Under the pieces are notes generated by a model. The model saw only the letters and a program-made list of their open reading frames with translations. It did not search any database and had not been told where the DNA came from. A program made the translations under genes and the position numbers. A stretch of DNA of 64,000 bases from Azospirillum baldaniorum (GTDB taxonomy: Bacteria; Pseudomonadota; Alphaproteobacteria; Azospirillales; Azospirillaceae): positions 2,675,001 through 2,739,000 of the forward strand of contig NZ_CP022253.1 in the NCBI RefSeq assembly GCF_003119195.2, written 5' to 3'. Below, in pieces: positions 33,866-43,225 of this stretch (position 1 is the first letter of the stretch; each line of letters starts with the position of its first letter).

Positions 33866-36800
33866 ATGACACGGTTGTGGGTGCGACGCGCGATCTGGGG
33901 TGTGACGCTGGCGGCGACGCTGGGCGGCGGCGCCCTTCTGGCGCAGGAAGAGATGCGCACGTCGCGGTTGCAGGCCCGCCTGCTCGCCGGCTACGCCAAG
34001 GACATGACCTACACGCTGGGCGAGGGGCCGAACCCCGCCGCGCGTCACCCCACCCAGGGCCCCTACAACGAGCGGATGGGCTATGTCGGGCTGCCCGGCT
34101 ATCTGCGCTCGCTGACCTCGGACATGTACGCGGTGGAGATGCAGGCGCATCTGTCGCCGACGCTCGACCAGTTCATGGCCGCCGGCGGCTTCCCGATCTA
34201 CCACGAGAAGACGCGCGCCGGCCTGACCCTGCTGGACCGCAACGGCACCGCGCTGTTCTCCGCCCGCTACCCGGAGCGGGTCTTCGCCAAGTTCGAGGAC
34301 GTGCCGCCGCTGGTCGCCGCCACGCTGCTGTTCATCGAGAACCGCGAGCTGCTGAACACCGACGAGCCGCGCCGCAACCCCGCCGTGGAGTGGGACCGCT
34401 TCGCCGGCGCCGTGGCGATGCTGCCGGTGCAGTGGGTCAAGCCCGGCCAGCGCTCCCCCGGCGGTTCGACCCTGGCGACCCAGATCGAGAAGTACCGCCA
34501 CTCCCCCGACGGCCAGACCAGCGGCGCCACGGAGAAGCTGCGCCAGATGATCTCGGCCAGCACCCGCGCCTATCTGGACGGCGAGGACACCGGCGCCCAC
34601 CGCCGCCGCATCCTGATCGACTATCTGAACTCCACCCCGCTGACCGGACGCCCCGGCTTCGGCGAGGTGAACGGGCTGGGCGACGGGCTGTGGGCCTGGT
34701 TCGGCACCGACCTCGCCATGGCCGAGAAGGTGCTGTCGGAGGAGCCCGCCGACGCCCGCGCCCTGCAGCTGAAGGCGCTGGCCTACAAGCAGGTGCTGAG
34801 CCTTCTGCTCGCCCAGCGCCGCCCCTCCCATTACCTGATCCAGGACCGGCAGGCGCTGGAGCGGCTGGCCGACAGCCATCTGCGCGTGCTGCACGGCGCG
34901 GGCGTGATCGACACCGCGCTGCGCGACGCGGCGCTCGGCCTGACGCTGAAGTTCCGCGAGGACCCGCCGCAGGCCCAGACCGCCAATTTCGTGGAGCAGA
35001 AGGCCCCCAACGCCATCCGCGCCCGGCTTCTCTCCATGCTCGGCGTGTCCAGCCTCTACCAGCTCGACCGCATCGACCTGACCGCCGAATCGACGCTTGA
35101 CGCCCCGGCGCAGCAGCGCGTGGTGGAGGTTCTGGGGAAGCTGGGCGACCCGGCCTTCGCCGCGCAGATGGGGCTGACCGGCGAACGTCTGCTCGACACC
35201 AAGGGCAGCGACCTGTCCAAGATCATCTACTCGATCACGCTGTACGAGCGCGGGCCGGACGCCAACTACCTGCGCGTCCAGGCCGACAACCTCGACCAGC
35301 CGCTGGACATCAACGAGGGCGCCAAGCTCGACCTCGGCTCCACGGCGAAGCTGCGCACGCTGGCCACCTACCTGGAGATCGTGGCGGAGCTGCACACCCG
35401 CTACGCCCACCTGCCCAAGGACTTCCTCGCCGACGTGGAGGAGGAGGCATCCGACAACCTGACGCGCTGGGCGGCGAATTGGCTGGCGACTTCCGCCAAC
35501 CGCGGATTGAGCGCCATGCTTGACGCCGCCATGGAGCGCCGCTATTCGGCCAACCCCGGCGAGGCCTTCTTCACCGGCGGCGGGCTGCACAGCTTCGTGA
35601 ACTTCAACGCCAAGGACAACGGCAGCATCCTGACCGTGACCGAGTCGCTGCGCAATTCGGTCAACCTGCCCTTCATCCGCATGATGCGCGACGTCGTGCA
35701 GTTCTATCTGTCCGAAGGCGGCGACGACAGCACCGACATCCTGCACAATCCCGACCACCCCGCCCGCCAGGCTTATCTCGCCCGCTTCGCCGACAAGGAA
35801 GGCAGCGACTTCCTGAACCGCTTCTACAACAGCTACCGGAAGCACACGCCGGACGCGATGCTGAACATGCTGGCCAGCCGGTCGCGGCCGATGCCGCACC
35901 GCCTGTCGGTGATCTTCCGCACCGTGCGCCCGCAGGCCGGGGTGAAGGAGTTCGGCGCCTTCCTGCGCGCCCGCCTGCCCGACGCCAAGCTGGACGACGG
36001 GGACATCGCGTCGCTCTACGGCAAGTACGGGCCGGACAAGTTCCCGCTGAACGACCTCGGCTACCTGGCGCGCGTCCATCCGCTGGAGCTGTGGCTGGTC
36101 TCCTATCTGCAGAAGCGCCCCGACGCCAAGCGGCAGGAGGTGCTGGAGGCCAGCGTGCAGGAGCGTCAGGAAAGCTATCGCTGGCTGTTCAAGAAGGGGC
36201 AGTCGGCCCAGAACACCCGCATCCGCATCGGGCTGGAGGAGGAAGCCTTCCAGCGCATCACCGAGCAGTGGCGCAAGCTGGGCTACCCCTTCGAAACGCT
36301 CGTCCCGTCCTTCGCCACCGCCATCGGCAGCTCCGCCGACCGCCCGGCGGCCCTGGCCGAGCTGGTCGGCATCATCCAGAACGACGGGGTGCGCCAGCCG
36401 ACCGTGCGCGTGCGCAAGCTGCATTTCGCCGCCGGAACGCCCTACGAGGCCGTCGTCGGCCTGGGCGAGCTGCGCGGCCAGCGCGTGATGAAGGCGGAGG
36501 TCGCGGCCACCCTGCGCAAGGCGCTGATGGACGTGGCGCAGAACGGCACGGCCAAGCGCGTCTGGGGCTCCTTCAAGGACTCCTCGGGCGCGGTCATCCC
36601 GATCGGCGGCAAGACCGGCACGGGCGACCACCGGCTGGACCGCTACGGCCCCGGCGGGCACCTGATCGAGTCGCGGGCGGTGAACCGGACGGCGACCTTC
36701 GCCTTCTACATCGGTGACCGCTTCTTCGGGACCATGACCGCCTTCGTCCATGGGCCGGAGGCCGACAACTACCGATTCACCAGCGCCCTGCCCGCCCAGC

Positions 36801-36892
36801 TGCTGAAGAGCATCGCCCCGGCGCTGCAGCCCCTCATCGACCCCGGCGTGACCAAGACGGCCGACACCGGCAAGCCGCAGACTGGGCTGTGA
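33866..36892 (+). CDS. Bifunctional penicillin-binding protein (GT51 plus transpeptidase)
   Basis: A 1008-residue PBP1A-like enzyme that polymerises and crosslinks peptidoglycan. An N-terminal membrane helix is at residues ~8-26. The GT51 domain shows ATLLFIENRELLN with the catalytic Glu near 158, and SPGGSTLATQIEKYRHSP. The transpeptidase has SxxK as GSTAK (near 492), SxN as SVN (near 597) and KTG as GGKTGTGDHRLD (near 915). The distance from SxN to KTG is about 320 residues, much longer than the ~185 of E. coli PBP1a, so the domain carries a large insertion. GGAG lies 7 nt before the ATG. A strong terminator follows. Confidence 0.9.
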   Translation: MTRLWVRRAIWGVTLAATLGGGALLAQEEMRTSRLQARLLAGYAKDMTYTLGEGPNPAARHPTQGPYNERMGYVGLPGYLRSLTSDMYAVEMQAHLSPTLDQFMAAGGFPIYHEKTRAGLTLLDRNGTALFSARYPERVFAKFEDVPPLVAATLLFIENRELLNTDEPRRNPAVEWDRFAGAVAMLPVQWVKPGQRSPGGSTLATQIEKYRHSPDGQTSGATEKLRQMISASTRAYLDGEDTGAHRRRILIDYLNSTPLTGRPGFGEVNGLGDGLWAWFGTDLAMAEKVLSEEPADARALQLKALAYKQVLSLLLAQRRPSHYLIQDRQALERLADSHLRVLHGAGVIDTALRDAALGLTLKFREDPPQAQTANFVEQKAPNAIRARLLSMLGVSSLYQLDRIDLTAESTLDAPAQQRVVEVLGKLGDPAFAAQMGLTGERLLDTKGSDLSKIIYSITLYERGPDANYLRVQADNLDQPLDINEGAKLDLGSTAKLRTLATYLEIVAELHTRYAHLPKDFLADVEEEASDNLTRWAANWLATSANRGLSAMLDAAMERRYSANPGEAFFTGGGLHSFVNFNAKDNGSILTVTESLRNSVNLPFIRMMRDVVQFYLSEGGDDSTDILHNPDHPARQAYLARFADKEGSDFLNRFYNSYRKHTPDAMLNMLASRSRPMPHRLSVIFRTVRPQAGVKEFGAFLRARLPDAKLDDGDIASLYGKYGPDKFPLNDLGYLARVHPLELWLVSYLQKRPDAKRQEVLEASVQERQESYRWLFKKGQSAQNTRIRIGLEEEAFQRITEQWRKLGYPFETLVPSFATAIGSSADRPAALAELVGIIQNDGVRQPTVRVRKLHFAAGTPYEAVVGLGELRGQRVMKAEVAATLRKALMDVAQNGTAKRVWGSFKDSSGAVIPIGGKTGTGDHRLDRYGPGGHLIESRAVNRTATFAFYIGDRFFGTMTAFVHGPEADNYRFTSALPAQLLKSIAPALQPLIDPGVTKTADTGKPQTGL

Positions 36893-36924
36893 CCTCGGGG
36901 GTGTGTCCCACACACCCGGAACTG

Positions 36925-36962
36925 AAAAGGCCCGCCCCGGGAAGCCGGAGCGGGCCTTTTTG
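36925..36962 (+). terminator. Rho-independent terminator after the PBP gene
   Basis: AAAAGGCCCGC stem closed by GCGGGCCTTTTT, with loop CCCGGGAAGCCGGA. The A-run before and the T-run after allow use in both directions, so it can also serve the convergent small gene at 36994. Confidence 0.85.
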
Positions 36963-36993
36963 ATGAACCGGGGAGCAGACGGCCGGGCGCGCC

Positions 36994-37251
36994 TTACGCC
37001 AGGGCGGGCTCCTGCGCGGTGGAAACAGCGGCCGGCAGGGAGGCCAGCAGCAATTCCAGCTCCGCCGCCGCAACGTTCAGCGGCAGGCCGGGACGGCAAC
37101 CGCGCAGCGTCTCCAGCGCCCGGTCGAAGGCGCTCTCGTGATCGCCCTGATCCAGGTCGCTTTCGTCCAGCGCCGCCAGATAGGCGTGCGCGACGGCAGC
37201 GGTCTCCTCCGGTGTCAGGTCGTCAACCTGCAAGGACGTGTTTGGGAGCAT
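36994..37251 (-). CDS. Small acidic protein of unknown function
   Basis: An 85-residue acidic, helical protein (LTPEETAAVAHAYLAALDES, LNVAAAELELLLASLP) without signal peptide. I recognise no family. It starts MLPNTSLQVDD. Downstream of it is the PBP terminator; upstream is a perfect TTAACCAT half-site (37302-37309). A longer in-frame start at 37290 exists but has no better ribosome binding site. Confidence 0.6.
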   Translation of the reverse strand: MLPNTSLQVDDLTPEETAAVAHAYLAALDESDLDQGDHESAFDRALETLRGCRPGLPLNVAAAELELLLASLPAAVSTAQEPALA

Positions 37252-37301
37252 GATGGCGGTTCCCGTACAAACAGAAGCGGAAACCCGCAAGCTACGAGAA
37301 C

Positions 37302-37309
37302 ATGGTTAA
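37302..37309 (-). promoter_or_regulatory. CtrA half-site TTAACCAT
   Basis: TTAACCAT on the minus strand, 51 bp upstream of the small acidic protein gene. It is an exact match to the ungapped CtrA half-site. Confidence 0.35.
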
Positions 37310-37355
37310 CAAGGCGTTGCCGACACCGCCCCGCCACTCTGCGAAAAAGGGGAAA

Positions 37356-37390
37356 ACGCAAAGGGGCGCAGCCCGCAGCCACGCCCCTCC
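37356..37390 (-). terminator. Rho-independent terminator after bfr
   Basis: On the minus strand AGGGGCG pairs with CGCCCCT across a 12-nt loop, followed by TTGCGTTTT. It lies about 30 bp after the bfr stop. Confidence 0.6.
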
Positions 37391-37417
37391 AATCGGCCCC
37401 GAACAGCTCCGAGCGGC

Positions 37418-37894
37418 TCAGCTCTCGCCGTAGATCTGCTCCTGCTGGTAGGCGACGACGCCCACGCGCTGAATCAGGTCGAGCTGCGTCTCGATCCAGT
37501 CGATGTGTTCTTCGGTGTCGTCGAGCAGTTCGGTGAGCTGCGCGCGGGTCTCGTAGTCGCGGACCTGCTCGCACAGGGTGATGGCATCGATCAGGTCGGT
37601 GCGGGCCTTATGCTCCACCTTCAGATCGTTGCCGAGCATTTCCGGCACGTCCTCACCGATCATCAGCTTGCCCAGATCCTGAAGGTTGGGAAGACCTTCC
37701 AGAAACAGGATGCGCTCGATCATCTTGTCGGCGTGCTTCATCTCGTCGATGGATTCTTCGTAGATCTTGTGCGCAATGCGCTTCAGACCCCAGTTCTTCA
37801 GCATGCGGGCATGCAGGAAGTACTGGTTGATCGCCGTCAGCTCGTTGGTCAGGATCTTGTTCAAATGGGTGATGACCTGCGGATCGCCCTTCAT
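37418..37894 (-). CDS. bfr: Bacterioferritin
   Basis: A 158-residue haem-containing ferritin that stores iron in a 24-subunit shell. It begins [15 protein letters not shown]. Diiron-centre residues are seen in [17 protein letters not shown], the [20 protein letters not shown] block (with the haem Met) and [13 protein letters not shown]. Length is standard. GGAGG lies 6 nt before the ATG. A Fur-like inverted repeat is about 140 bp upstream. No bacterioferritin-associated ferredoxin gene is adjacent. Confidence 0.96.
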   Translation of the reverse strand: MKGDPQVITHLNKILTNELTAINQYFLHARMLKNWGLKRIAHKIYEESIDEMKHADKMIERILFLEGLPNLQDLGKLMIGEDVPEMLGNDLKVEHKARTDLIDAITLCEQVRDYETRAQLTELLDDTEEHIDWIETQLDLIQRVGVVAYQQEQIYGES

Positions 37895-38033
37895 GTCCTG
37901 CCTCCATGCGGTTTGTTTGTCGAATCGCGACGTTTCTGGAATGACCATGCCCCATTTGCGGAGCCTTGGCAACCGGCTGGAAAGCAACAGTCAGAACAAT
38001 CGCATCAGCTTTTGCTAAATCCACCGATGACAC

Positions 38034-38048
38034 TGAGAGTGAATCTCA
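38034..38048. promoter_or_regulatory. Fur-like inverted repeat upstream of bfr
   Basis: TGAGAGTGAATCTCA. The arms TGAGA/TCTCA are perfect and extend one base to CTGAGA/TCTCAG; it matches the 7-1-7 Fur-type consensus at about two thirds of positions. Located 140 bp upstream of the bfr start. Confidence 0.4.
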
Positions 38049-38167
38049 GAACCGACTGTCATGAACGCCCGTGACGTGCCATATGACAGAGGCTAATGCG
38101 ACCAATTCTTAATGATCTTCTTTGCAGACAAGCGTGGTGTCCCCGTGCCCACAAGTCGAAGCGCCGC

Positions 38168-38785
38168 TCATCCGGCTTTCTTCACCGGCAGAAGGATGAC
38201 GGGAGCGCTCTCCGCACGAGAAATATCGTAGCTGAAGGAGGTCAGCAGCCGCTCCAGCACCTCCCGCTCCAAGCGATTCGCACAGACATACCCGAACACT
38301 CTGTCCCGGTAGCCGGGATACATCGGCATCGGGGCGCCGTTGAGCAGATAAACCGCGCAGGACTGCCGGCGCAGCGTAAAACGCTGTACTTGATAATCCT
38401 GCCCGGCAAAGGACTCCGTCCTTGGCTCTTCCCAACCCAAGGAACCTCTTGTCCTGTTTTTGTAGAGACGAGCGATGTCTCGCACGCTCTGCTGGAAAAT
38501 ATACGTGTTCTTATCGGCGCTCTGATAAGCCGCATAACCATAGCCACCCGGAATTTCAAAATACCGGCTGTGTGAGGTTATCATCAGCTCCACTTTGCTT
38601 GCGGTGGTGCGGTGGCATTTGCCCCAAGGCGGCGTGAAGACGTCGCCCCAACCGGATTGGATCGGCGAACGTTCACAATCGATCTCCACCCGCTCACCGC
38701 TGTTGTAGCCCGTCGTCTGGCACGACGCCGCAAGCGTCATCAAACCGGACATCGTCACGCCACGAAGCAAGCCCCAACGCACCAT
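38168..38785 (-). CDS. Unrecognised lipoprotein
   Basis: A 205-residue protein with a signal peptide ending in a lipobox-like LAASC near residue 22. Four further cysteines lie in the mature part (IDCERSP, GKCHRTT, RRQSCAVYLL, GYVCANRL), likely to form two disulfides. A conserved-looking block is RDRVFGYVCANRLEREVLERLL. I do not recognise the family. Base and codon use are less G/C-biased than the neighbours. It lies between bfr and tRNA-Leu, whose neighbourhood is a common integration site. ATG at 38785 has AAGG at 5-nt spacing. Confidence 0.75.
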   Translation of the reverse strand: MVRWGLLRGVTMSGLMTLAASCQTTGYNSGERVEIDCERSPIQSGWGDVFTPPWGKCHRTTASKVELMITSHSRYFEIPGGYGYAAYQSADKNTYIFQQSVRDIARLYKNRTRGSLGWEEPRTESFAGQDYQVQRFTLRRQSCAVYLLNGAPMPMYPGYRDRVFGYVCANRLEREVLERLLTSFSYDISRAESAPVILLPVKKAG

Positions 38786-38960
38786 CACCCCCTTCCATGT
38801 CAGGGCGCACCCGCCCCGCTCCACACCGCCGATGCGAGTACAGGAACCAGACACGACTGGGCGAACGGAGAATTCAATCTGAGACGGTTTGCCTCACGGC
38901 TCTTGCATCGACGCCACCTTCGGCACATGTGCCGCCATGGCGTTTTCGTCACCGGGGGTA

Positions 38961-39043
38961 TGGTGCGGGCGGCGGGACTCGAACCCGCATGCCTAAGCGA
39001 AGGATTTTAAGTCCTTTGCGTCTACCGATTCCGCCACGCCCGC
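38961..39043 (-). tRNA. tRNA-Leu (anticodon UAA)
   Basis: On the minus strand the gene starts GCGGGCGTGGCGGAATCGGT and ends GGGTTCGAGTCCCGCCG then CCCGCACCA. The acceptor stem GCGGGCG pairs with CGCCCGC, CCA is encoded, the anticodon stem-loop AAGGACTTAAAATCCTT gives UAA, and a short variable arm is present. Confidence 0.97.
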
Positions 39044-39230
39044 GCACCGTCGCGGATCGGCTCGGAGAACGGGTTGCCCCCGCCCGCCGGAGTTGCATAT
39101 CATTGTATGCAGCCCACCGTTCCGCTGGATTGACTTAGACAATCCGCGGGCGTCTGGTCAAGGATTGAGCGCGTTTCAAGCGCCGGACACGCAAAAATCC
39201 CCGCAACCTTGGCGTTCAAGGGAGGTGAGT

Positions 39231-39398
39231 TTGGAATCGATCAACTGGCTGGGTGTGGTGAGCGTGCTGATGGTCGCCGTGCTGGTCGTCCCGGCGGCCT
39301 TGCGGCGCAACCGCAACACTTGGCTGCCCTACGCAGCGGTCTGGGTCGCCGCCATCGTGGCGTTGGTCTGGGCATACGACAGCTTCGGGCCGTTCTGA
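39231..39398 (+). CDS. Small two-helix membrane protein
   Basis: A 55-residue membrane protein with two hydrophobic helices (SVLMVAVLVVPAAL and AAVWVAAIVALVWAYDSF) separated by RRNRNTWLPY. It would start at TTG 39231, 5 nt after AGGGAGG, which is the only good ribosome binding site in the area; a GTG at 39225 overlaps that box. No function can be assigned. Confidence 0.6.
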   Translation: MESINWLGVVSVLMVAVLVVPAALRRNRNTWLPYAAVWVAAIVALVWAYDSFGPF

Positions 39399-39435
39399 CC
39401 GGCCCCGAGCCCGGACCGCCGTCGCCCGGCGCCGG

Positions 39436-39696
39436 TCAGGGCCGCGTGTCCTCGTTCAGGGTCATGATGCCGATGCCCATCGCCACGCTGCCGAAGGTGA
39501 GGATGAGGCTGGCATACAGCATGATCGCGGCAATAATGCCATGATCACTGTTTCCCATCAGAGTCGCCAGATTGGCGACGTCGAGAATCAGAAGGCCCGT
39601 CGCCAAGACAACGGCCCCGGCCACGCCGGACGCCAGATGCTTCAGCAAGAACAGGATCGCCGCTTTTTCAAAGGGTTTCATGGCACGACTTTTCAT
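39436..39696 (-). CDS. Small membrane protein of unknown function
   Basis: An 86-residue membrane protein with two long hydrophobic segments (ASGVAGAVVLATGLLILDVA and IIAAIMLYASLILTFGSVAM). A basic N-terminus (MKSRAMKPFEKAAI) places it inside. The start may be at 39696 or 39681. Its end faces the convergent small gene at 39398. I see no family. Confidence 0.65.
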   Translation of the reverse strand: MKSRAMKPFEKAAILFLLKHLASGVAGAVVLATGLLILDVANLATLMGNSDHGIIAAIMLYASLILTFGSVAMGIGIMTLNEDTRP

Positions 39697-39781
39697 GACC
39701 GTCACGTCCCAATCCTCAACATAGAATTACCCATGGCGGCGACAATATGACCAAGGATGGCTTGGCGTCCTAGAGACCTCT

Positions 39782-40564
39782 CTAGCCTTTGGTCCCCACC
39801 GTGACGTTCGGCGTACCGCCCAAGCGCAGGACGATGCCCGCCAATTCCTCCGTCGCCGCCACCACGCGGGTCTCGTCCGTGCCCCGCAGCACGAGGCTGA
39901 CGCCGAAGAAGCCGTTGCGGAAATAGGGATAGCTGCCGATTTCCAGGTCCGCGTAGCGGTCCTGCAGGGCGCCGAGGTCCGCGGCGATCTGCCCCTCGGC
40001 CAGTTCGCAGGCCACCGTGCGGGCGTGCAGGTCCGGCCCGCCCTCCAGCTGCGGCAGGACGCTGTCGAGCATCGCCTGCATGATGTTGGGCACGCCCGCC
40101 ATGACGAAGACGTTGCCGATGCGGAAGCCCGGCGCGGCGCTGATCGGGTTGTCGATCAGCGACGCCCCCGCCGGGATGTTGGCCATGCGCAGCCGCGCCT
40201 CGTTCAGCTTCGACGGGTCGCCGTAATGGCGCTCCAGCCGGGCCACGGCCTCGGCGTTGCGCTCCAGCGGCACGCCGAAGGCCTTGGCGACGCAGGCCGA
40301 GGTGATGTCGTCGTGGGTCGGCCCGATGCCGCCCGTGGTGAAGACGTAGCCGTAGCGGCCGCGCAGGGCGTCCAGCGCCGCGATGATCTCCTCCTCCACG
40401 TCCGGGACGACGCGCGCCTCGCGCAGGCGGACGCCGATGCCGGCCAGCTTCTCCGCGATGTGCGGCAGGTTGGCATCCTTGGTGCGGCCCGACAGGATCT
40501 CGTTGCCGATGACGAGGACGGCGGCGGTCGGGTTCGGCGTGGCGGAGGAGGCGGGCGAGGACAT
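39782..40564 (-). CDS. CinA-type molybdopterin-binding domain protein
   Basis: A 260-residue protein of the MoaB/Mog-like domain found at the N-terminus of CinA (competence/damage-inducible protein). [20 protein letters not shown] and [20 protein letters not shown] are the two key motifs. The C-terminal nicotinamide-nucleotide amidase domain of full CinA is not present. GGAG lies 9 nt before the ATG at 40564. It is divergent from sfsA, 91 bp apart. The substrate, if any, is likely an ADP-ribose or molybdopterin compound. Confidence 0.88.
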   Translation of the reverse strand: MSSPASSATPNPTAAVLVIGNEILSGRTKDANLPHIAEKLAGIGVRLREARVVPDVEEEIIAALDALRGRYGYVFTTGGIGPTHDDITSACVAKAFGVPLERNAEAVARLERHYGDPSKLNEARLRMANIPAGASLIDNPISAAPGFRIGNVFVMAGVPNIMQAMLDSVLPQLEGGPDLHARTVACELAEGQIAADLGALQDRYADLEIGSYPYFRNGFFGVSLVLRGTDETRVVAATEELAGIVLRLGGTPNVTVGTKG

Positions 40565-40655
40565 GCGGAGTCGGCTCCGTTCTCGGTCGGTGCGGGGAGG
40601 GCGGGACCGGCGGGCTTGCCGGACGGCGGGGGCGCGCTTTAACCTAGAGCCCAAG

Positions 40656-41384
40656 ATGCGCTTCCCCACCCCCCTCCTGCAAGGCCGCCTCGTCCGCCGC
40701 TACAAGCGGTTCCTCGCCGACGTGGAACTCGACGGCGCCCTGGTCACCGCCCATGTTCCGAACTCGGGCAGCATGATCGGGGTGGATGCCCCCGGCTCCG
40801 CCGTCTGGCTGTCACGGTCGGACAACCCCAAGCGCAAGCTCGCCCATACGCTGGAGCTGGTTGAGGCGCTGGACGATCCGGACGCCCCCTGCCTCGTCGG
40901 CGTCAACACGTCGCATCCCAACGGGCTGGTCGCCGCCGCCATCGCCGCCGGCACCATCCCGGAACTGGCCGGCTACGCCCGGCTGCGCCGCGAGGTGAAG
41001 TACGGGCGCAATTCCCGCATCGACATCCTGCTGGAGGACGAGGCCCGGCCGCCGGCCTATGTCGAGGTCAAGAACGTCCATCTGCGCCGCCCCGCGCAGG
41101 GCGACGGGCAGGCCGCGGAGTTCCCGGACTGCGTGACCGCCCGTGGCGCCAAGCATCTGGTGGAGATGGCCGAGATGGTCCGCCAGGGCGCGCGGGCGGT
41201 CATGGTCTACCTTGTGCAGCGCGCCGACTGCGCCTACTTCCGAGTCGCCGCCGACATCGACCCTGCCTACGCCGCCGGATTGCGCCTCGCGCTCGAATCG
41301 GGGGTGGAAGCCGTGTGCTGGTCCTGTAGGATCACCCCGCAGGCGATCGAACTGGAACGGCCGCTGCCGATCCGCACGGATTGA
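40656..41384 (+). CDS. sfsA: Sugar fermentation stimulation protein A
   Basis: A 242-residue SfsA, a nucleic-acid-binding, nuclease-like protein. Hallmarks are [55 protein letters not shown] and the [11 protein letters not shown] strand with nuclease-like acidic residues. Length fits. The cellular role is poorly defined; the E. coli gene affects maltose metabolism. It is followed by map after 71 bp. Confidence 0.95.
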   Translation: MRFPTPLLQGRLVRRYKRFLADVELDGALVTAHVPNSGSMIGVDAPGSAVWLSRSDNPKRKLAHTLELVEALDDPDAPCLVGVNTSHPNGLVAAAIAAGTIPELAGYARLRREVKYGRNSRIDILLEDEARPPAYVEVKNVHLRRPAQGDGQAAEFPDCVTARGAKHLVEMAEMVRQGARAVMVYLVQRADCAYFRVAADIDPAYAAGLRLALESGVEAVCWSCRITPQAIELERPLPIRTD

Positions 41385-41455
41385 CCGCGATACGTGTTCA
41401 CCGCCGGGGCTGCCGGCGCGTTTTCCTGGGACCTGATCTGTAGGGGACGATTCTC

Positions 41456-42289
41456 TTGGACCACGACGACCTCGATTCCCATCGCATCCGGATTCATGGG
41501 CCGGAGGATTTCGAGGGCATGCGCAAGGCCGGACGGCTGGCCGCGGCCACGCTCGATTTCATCACGCCCTACGTCCAGCCGGGCGTCACCACCGGCGAAC
41601 TGGACCGGCTGCTGGAACAGCACATCCGCGACCATGGCGGCGTCCCGGCGCCGCTCGGCTACCGCGGCTTCCCGAAGGCCAACTGCATCTCCGTCAACCA
41701 TGTGGTCTGCCACGGCATCCCAGGCGACAAGCGGCTGCAGAACGGCGACATCCTGAACATCGACGTCACGCCCATCCTCGACGGCTGGTACGGCGACAGC
41801 AGCCGCATGTATCTGTGCGGCGACGTCGGCGTGAAGGCGAAGAAGCTGGTGGACGTCACCTACGACGCGCTGATGATCGGCATCAATCAGGTGAAGCCGG
41901 GCGCCACGCTGGGCGACGTCGGCCACGCCATCCAGACCTTCGCGGAAGGCCACCGCTACTCGGTCGTCCGCGACTTCTGCGGCCACGGGCTGGGCCGCGT
42001 CTTCCACGAGCCGCCGTCGGTCCTGCATTTCGGCAACCCCGGCACCGGCGCCGTCCTGCGCGAGGGCATGATCTTCACCATTGAACCGATGATCAACGCC
42101 GGCCGCTACGACGTGAAGATCCTCGGCGACGGCTGGACCGCGGTGACCAAGGACAAGTCGCTGTCCGCCCAGTTCGAGCATTCCATCGGCGTGACCAAGG
42201 ACGGCTGCGAGATCTTCACCCTGTCCCCCGCCGGCTTCCACAAGCCCCCCTACGCCGTCCCGGCCGAGGAAGCGACCGCCGCCGTATGA
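41456..42289 (+). CDS. map: Methionine aminopeptidase, type I
   Basis: A 277-residue MetAP that removes the first Met from new proteins. The five metal ligands are present: NIDVTPILDGWYGDSSRM (two Asp), FCGHGLGRVFHE (His), FTIEPMIN (Glu) and AQFEHSIGVT (Glu). The conserved start RIRIHGPEDFEGMRKAG needs the TTG at 41456, which has AGGGGA 8 nt upstream; the first in-frame ATG would cut off conserved residues. It precedes radC by 72 bp. Confidence 0.95.
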   Translation: MDHDDLDSHRIRIHGPEDFEGMRKAGRLAAATLDFITPYVQPGVTTGELDRLLEQHIRDHGGVPAPLGYRGFPKANCISVNHVVCHGIPGDKRLQNGDILNIDVTPILDGWYGDSSRMYLCGDVGVKAKKLVDVTYDALMIGINQVKPGATLGDVGHAIQTFAEGHRYSVVRDFCGHGLGRVFHEPPSVLHFGNPGTGAVLREGMIFTIEPMINAGRYDVKILGDGWTAVTKDKSLSAQFEHSIGVTKDGCEIFTLSPAGFHKPPYAVPAEEATAAV

Positions 42290-42361
42290 TATTCCCGCGG
42301 ATGCGATTTTCGCGCGGAAGAGGTATAATCCCAACGCACACACTCGTATGGTGGCGTCGGG

Positions 42362-43141
42362 ATGGCGGGACGGAACAGCGCGAAGCGATCGGGGGATGCG
42401 GAGGAGGCTCAGCGGCTTCCCGGGCTGGAGCCGCCCTCTGACGTCTCCGTGGAGGAGACCCATCACAAGGGCCACCGCCAGCGCCTCTACACCCGCTTCC
42501 TCGACGGCGGGCCGGACGCGCTCCAGGATTACGAGCTGCTGGAGATGATCCTCTTCGCGGTGAACCCGCGCCGCGACGTGAAGCCGCTGGCCAAGGCGCT
42601 GATCCGCGATTTCGGCGACATCTGGAGCGTCGTCAACGCTCCGCCGCCCCGCCTGCGCGGCTATTGCGTGGGGGAAGTCTCGCTGGCCTCCGACAAGGCC
42701 GTCGCGATGCTGAGGGCGGTCGGGGCGGCGGCGCTGCGCGGAATGCGTCAGCGGGTGATGGACCGGCCCGTGTTGGCCAACTGGCAGTCGCTGCTGGACT
42801 ACTGCACCGCCGCCATGGCCCACCAGCCGATGGAGCAGTTCCGCCTGCTCTTCCTCGACCGCAAGAACAAGCTGATCGCCGACGAGGTGCAGCAGACCGG
42901 CACGGTGGACCACACCCCGGTCTACCCGCGCGAGGTGGTGCGGCGCGCGCTGGAGCTGTCGGCCAGCGCCATCATCCTGGTGCACAACCACCCGTCCGGC
43001 GACCCCACCCCCAGCCGCGCCGACGTGGAGATGACCAAGGAGATCCTGCGCGCCGCCCACAGCCTGGGCATCGCGGTCCACGACCACGTCATCGTCGGCA
43101 AGGGCAAGCATGTCAGCTTCAAAGCCCAAGGGTTGATGTAG
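42362..43141 (+). CDS. radC: RadC family JAB1/MPN domain protein
   Basis: A 259-residue RadC-family protein. The JAMM metal site is intact: [20 protein letters not shown] (His-x-His, Ser and Asp). The N-terminal part has a helix-hairpin-helix-like region ([16 protein letters not shown]). The family's link to DNA repair has been questioned; the function is unclear. Part of a map-radC run on the plus strand. Confidence 0.93.
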   Translation: MAGRNSAKRSGDAEEAQRLPGLEPPSDVSVEETHHKGHRQRLYTRFLDGGPDALQDYELLEMILFAVNPRRDVKPLAKALIRDFGDIWSVVNAPPPRLRGYCVGEVSLASDKAVAMLRAVGAAALRGMRQRVMDRPVLANWQSLLDYCTAAMAHQPMEQFRLLFLDRKNKLIADEVQQTGTVDHTPVYPREVVRRALELSASAIILVHNHPSGDPTPSRADVEMTKEILRAAHSLGIAVHDHVIVGKGKHVSFKAQGLM

Positions 43142-43225
43142 CCGCAACCCTGTTCTGCAGTCCCATCTTGTTGCCCGGACCGGCGCCCCCATATGTGCGG
43201 CGTTCGTCACCACAGAGGTAGCACC

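Noticed and set aside
33848..37099. Open frame of over 1000 codons opposite the PBP gene
   Set aside because: Shadow of the PBP gene, which has all catalytic motifs on the plus strand.
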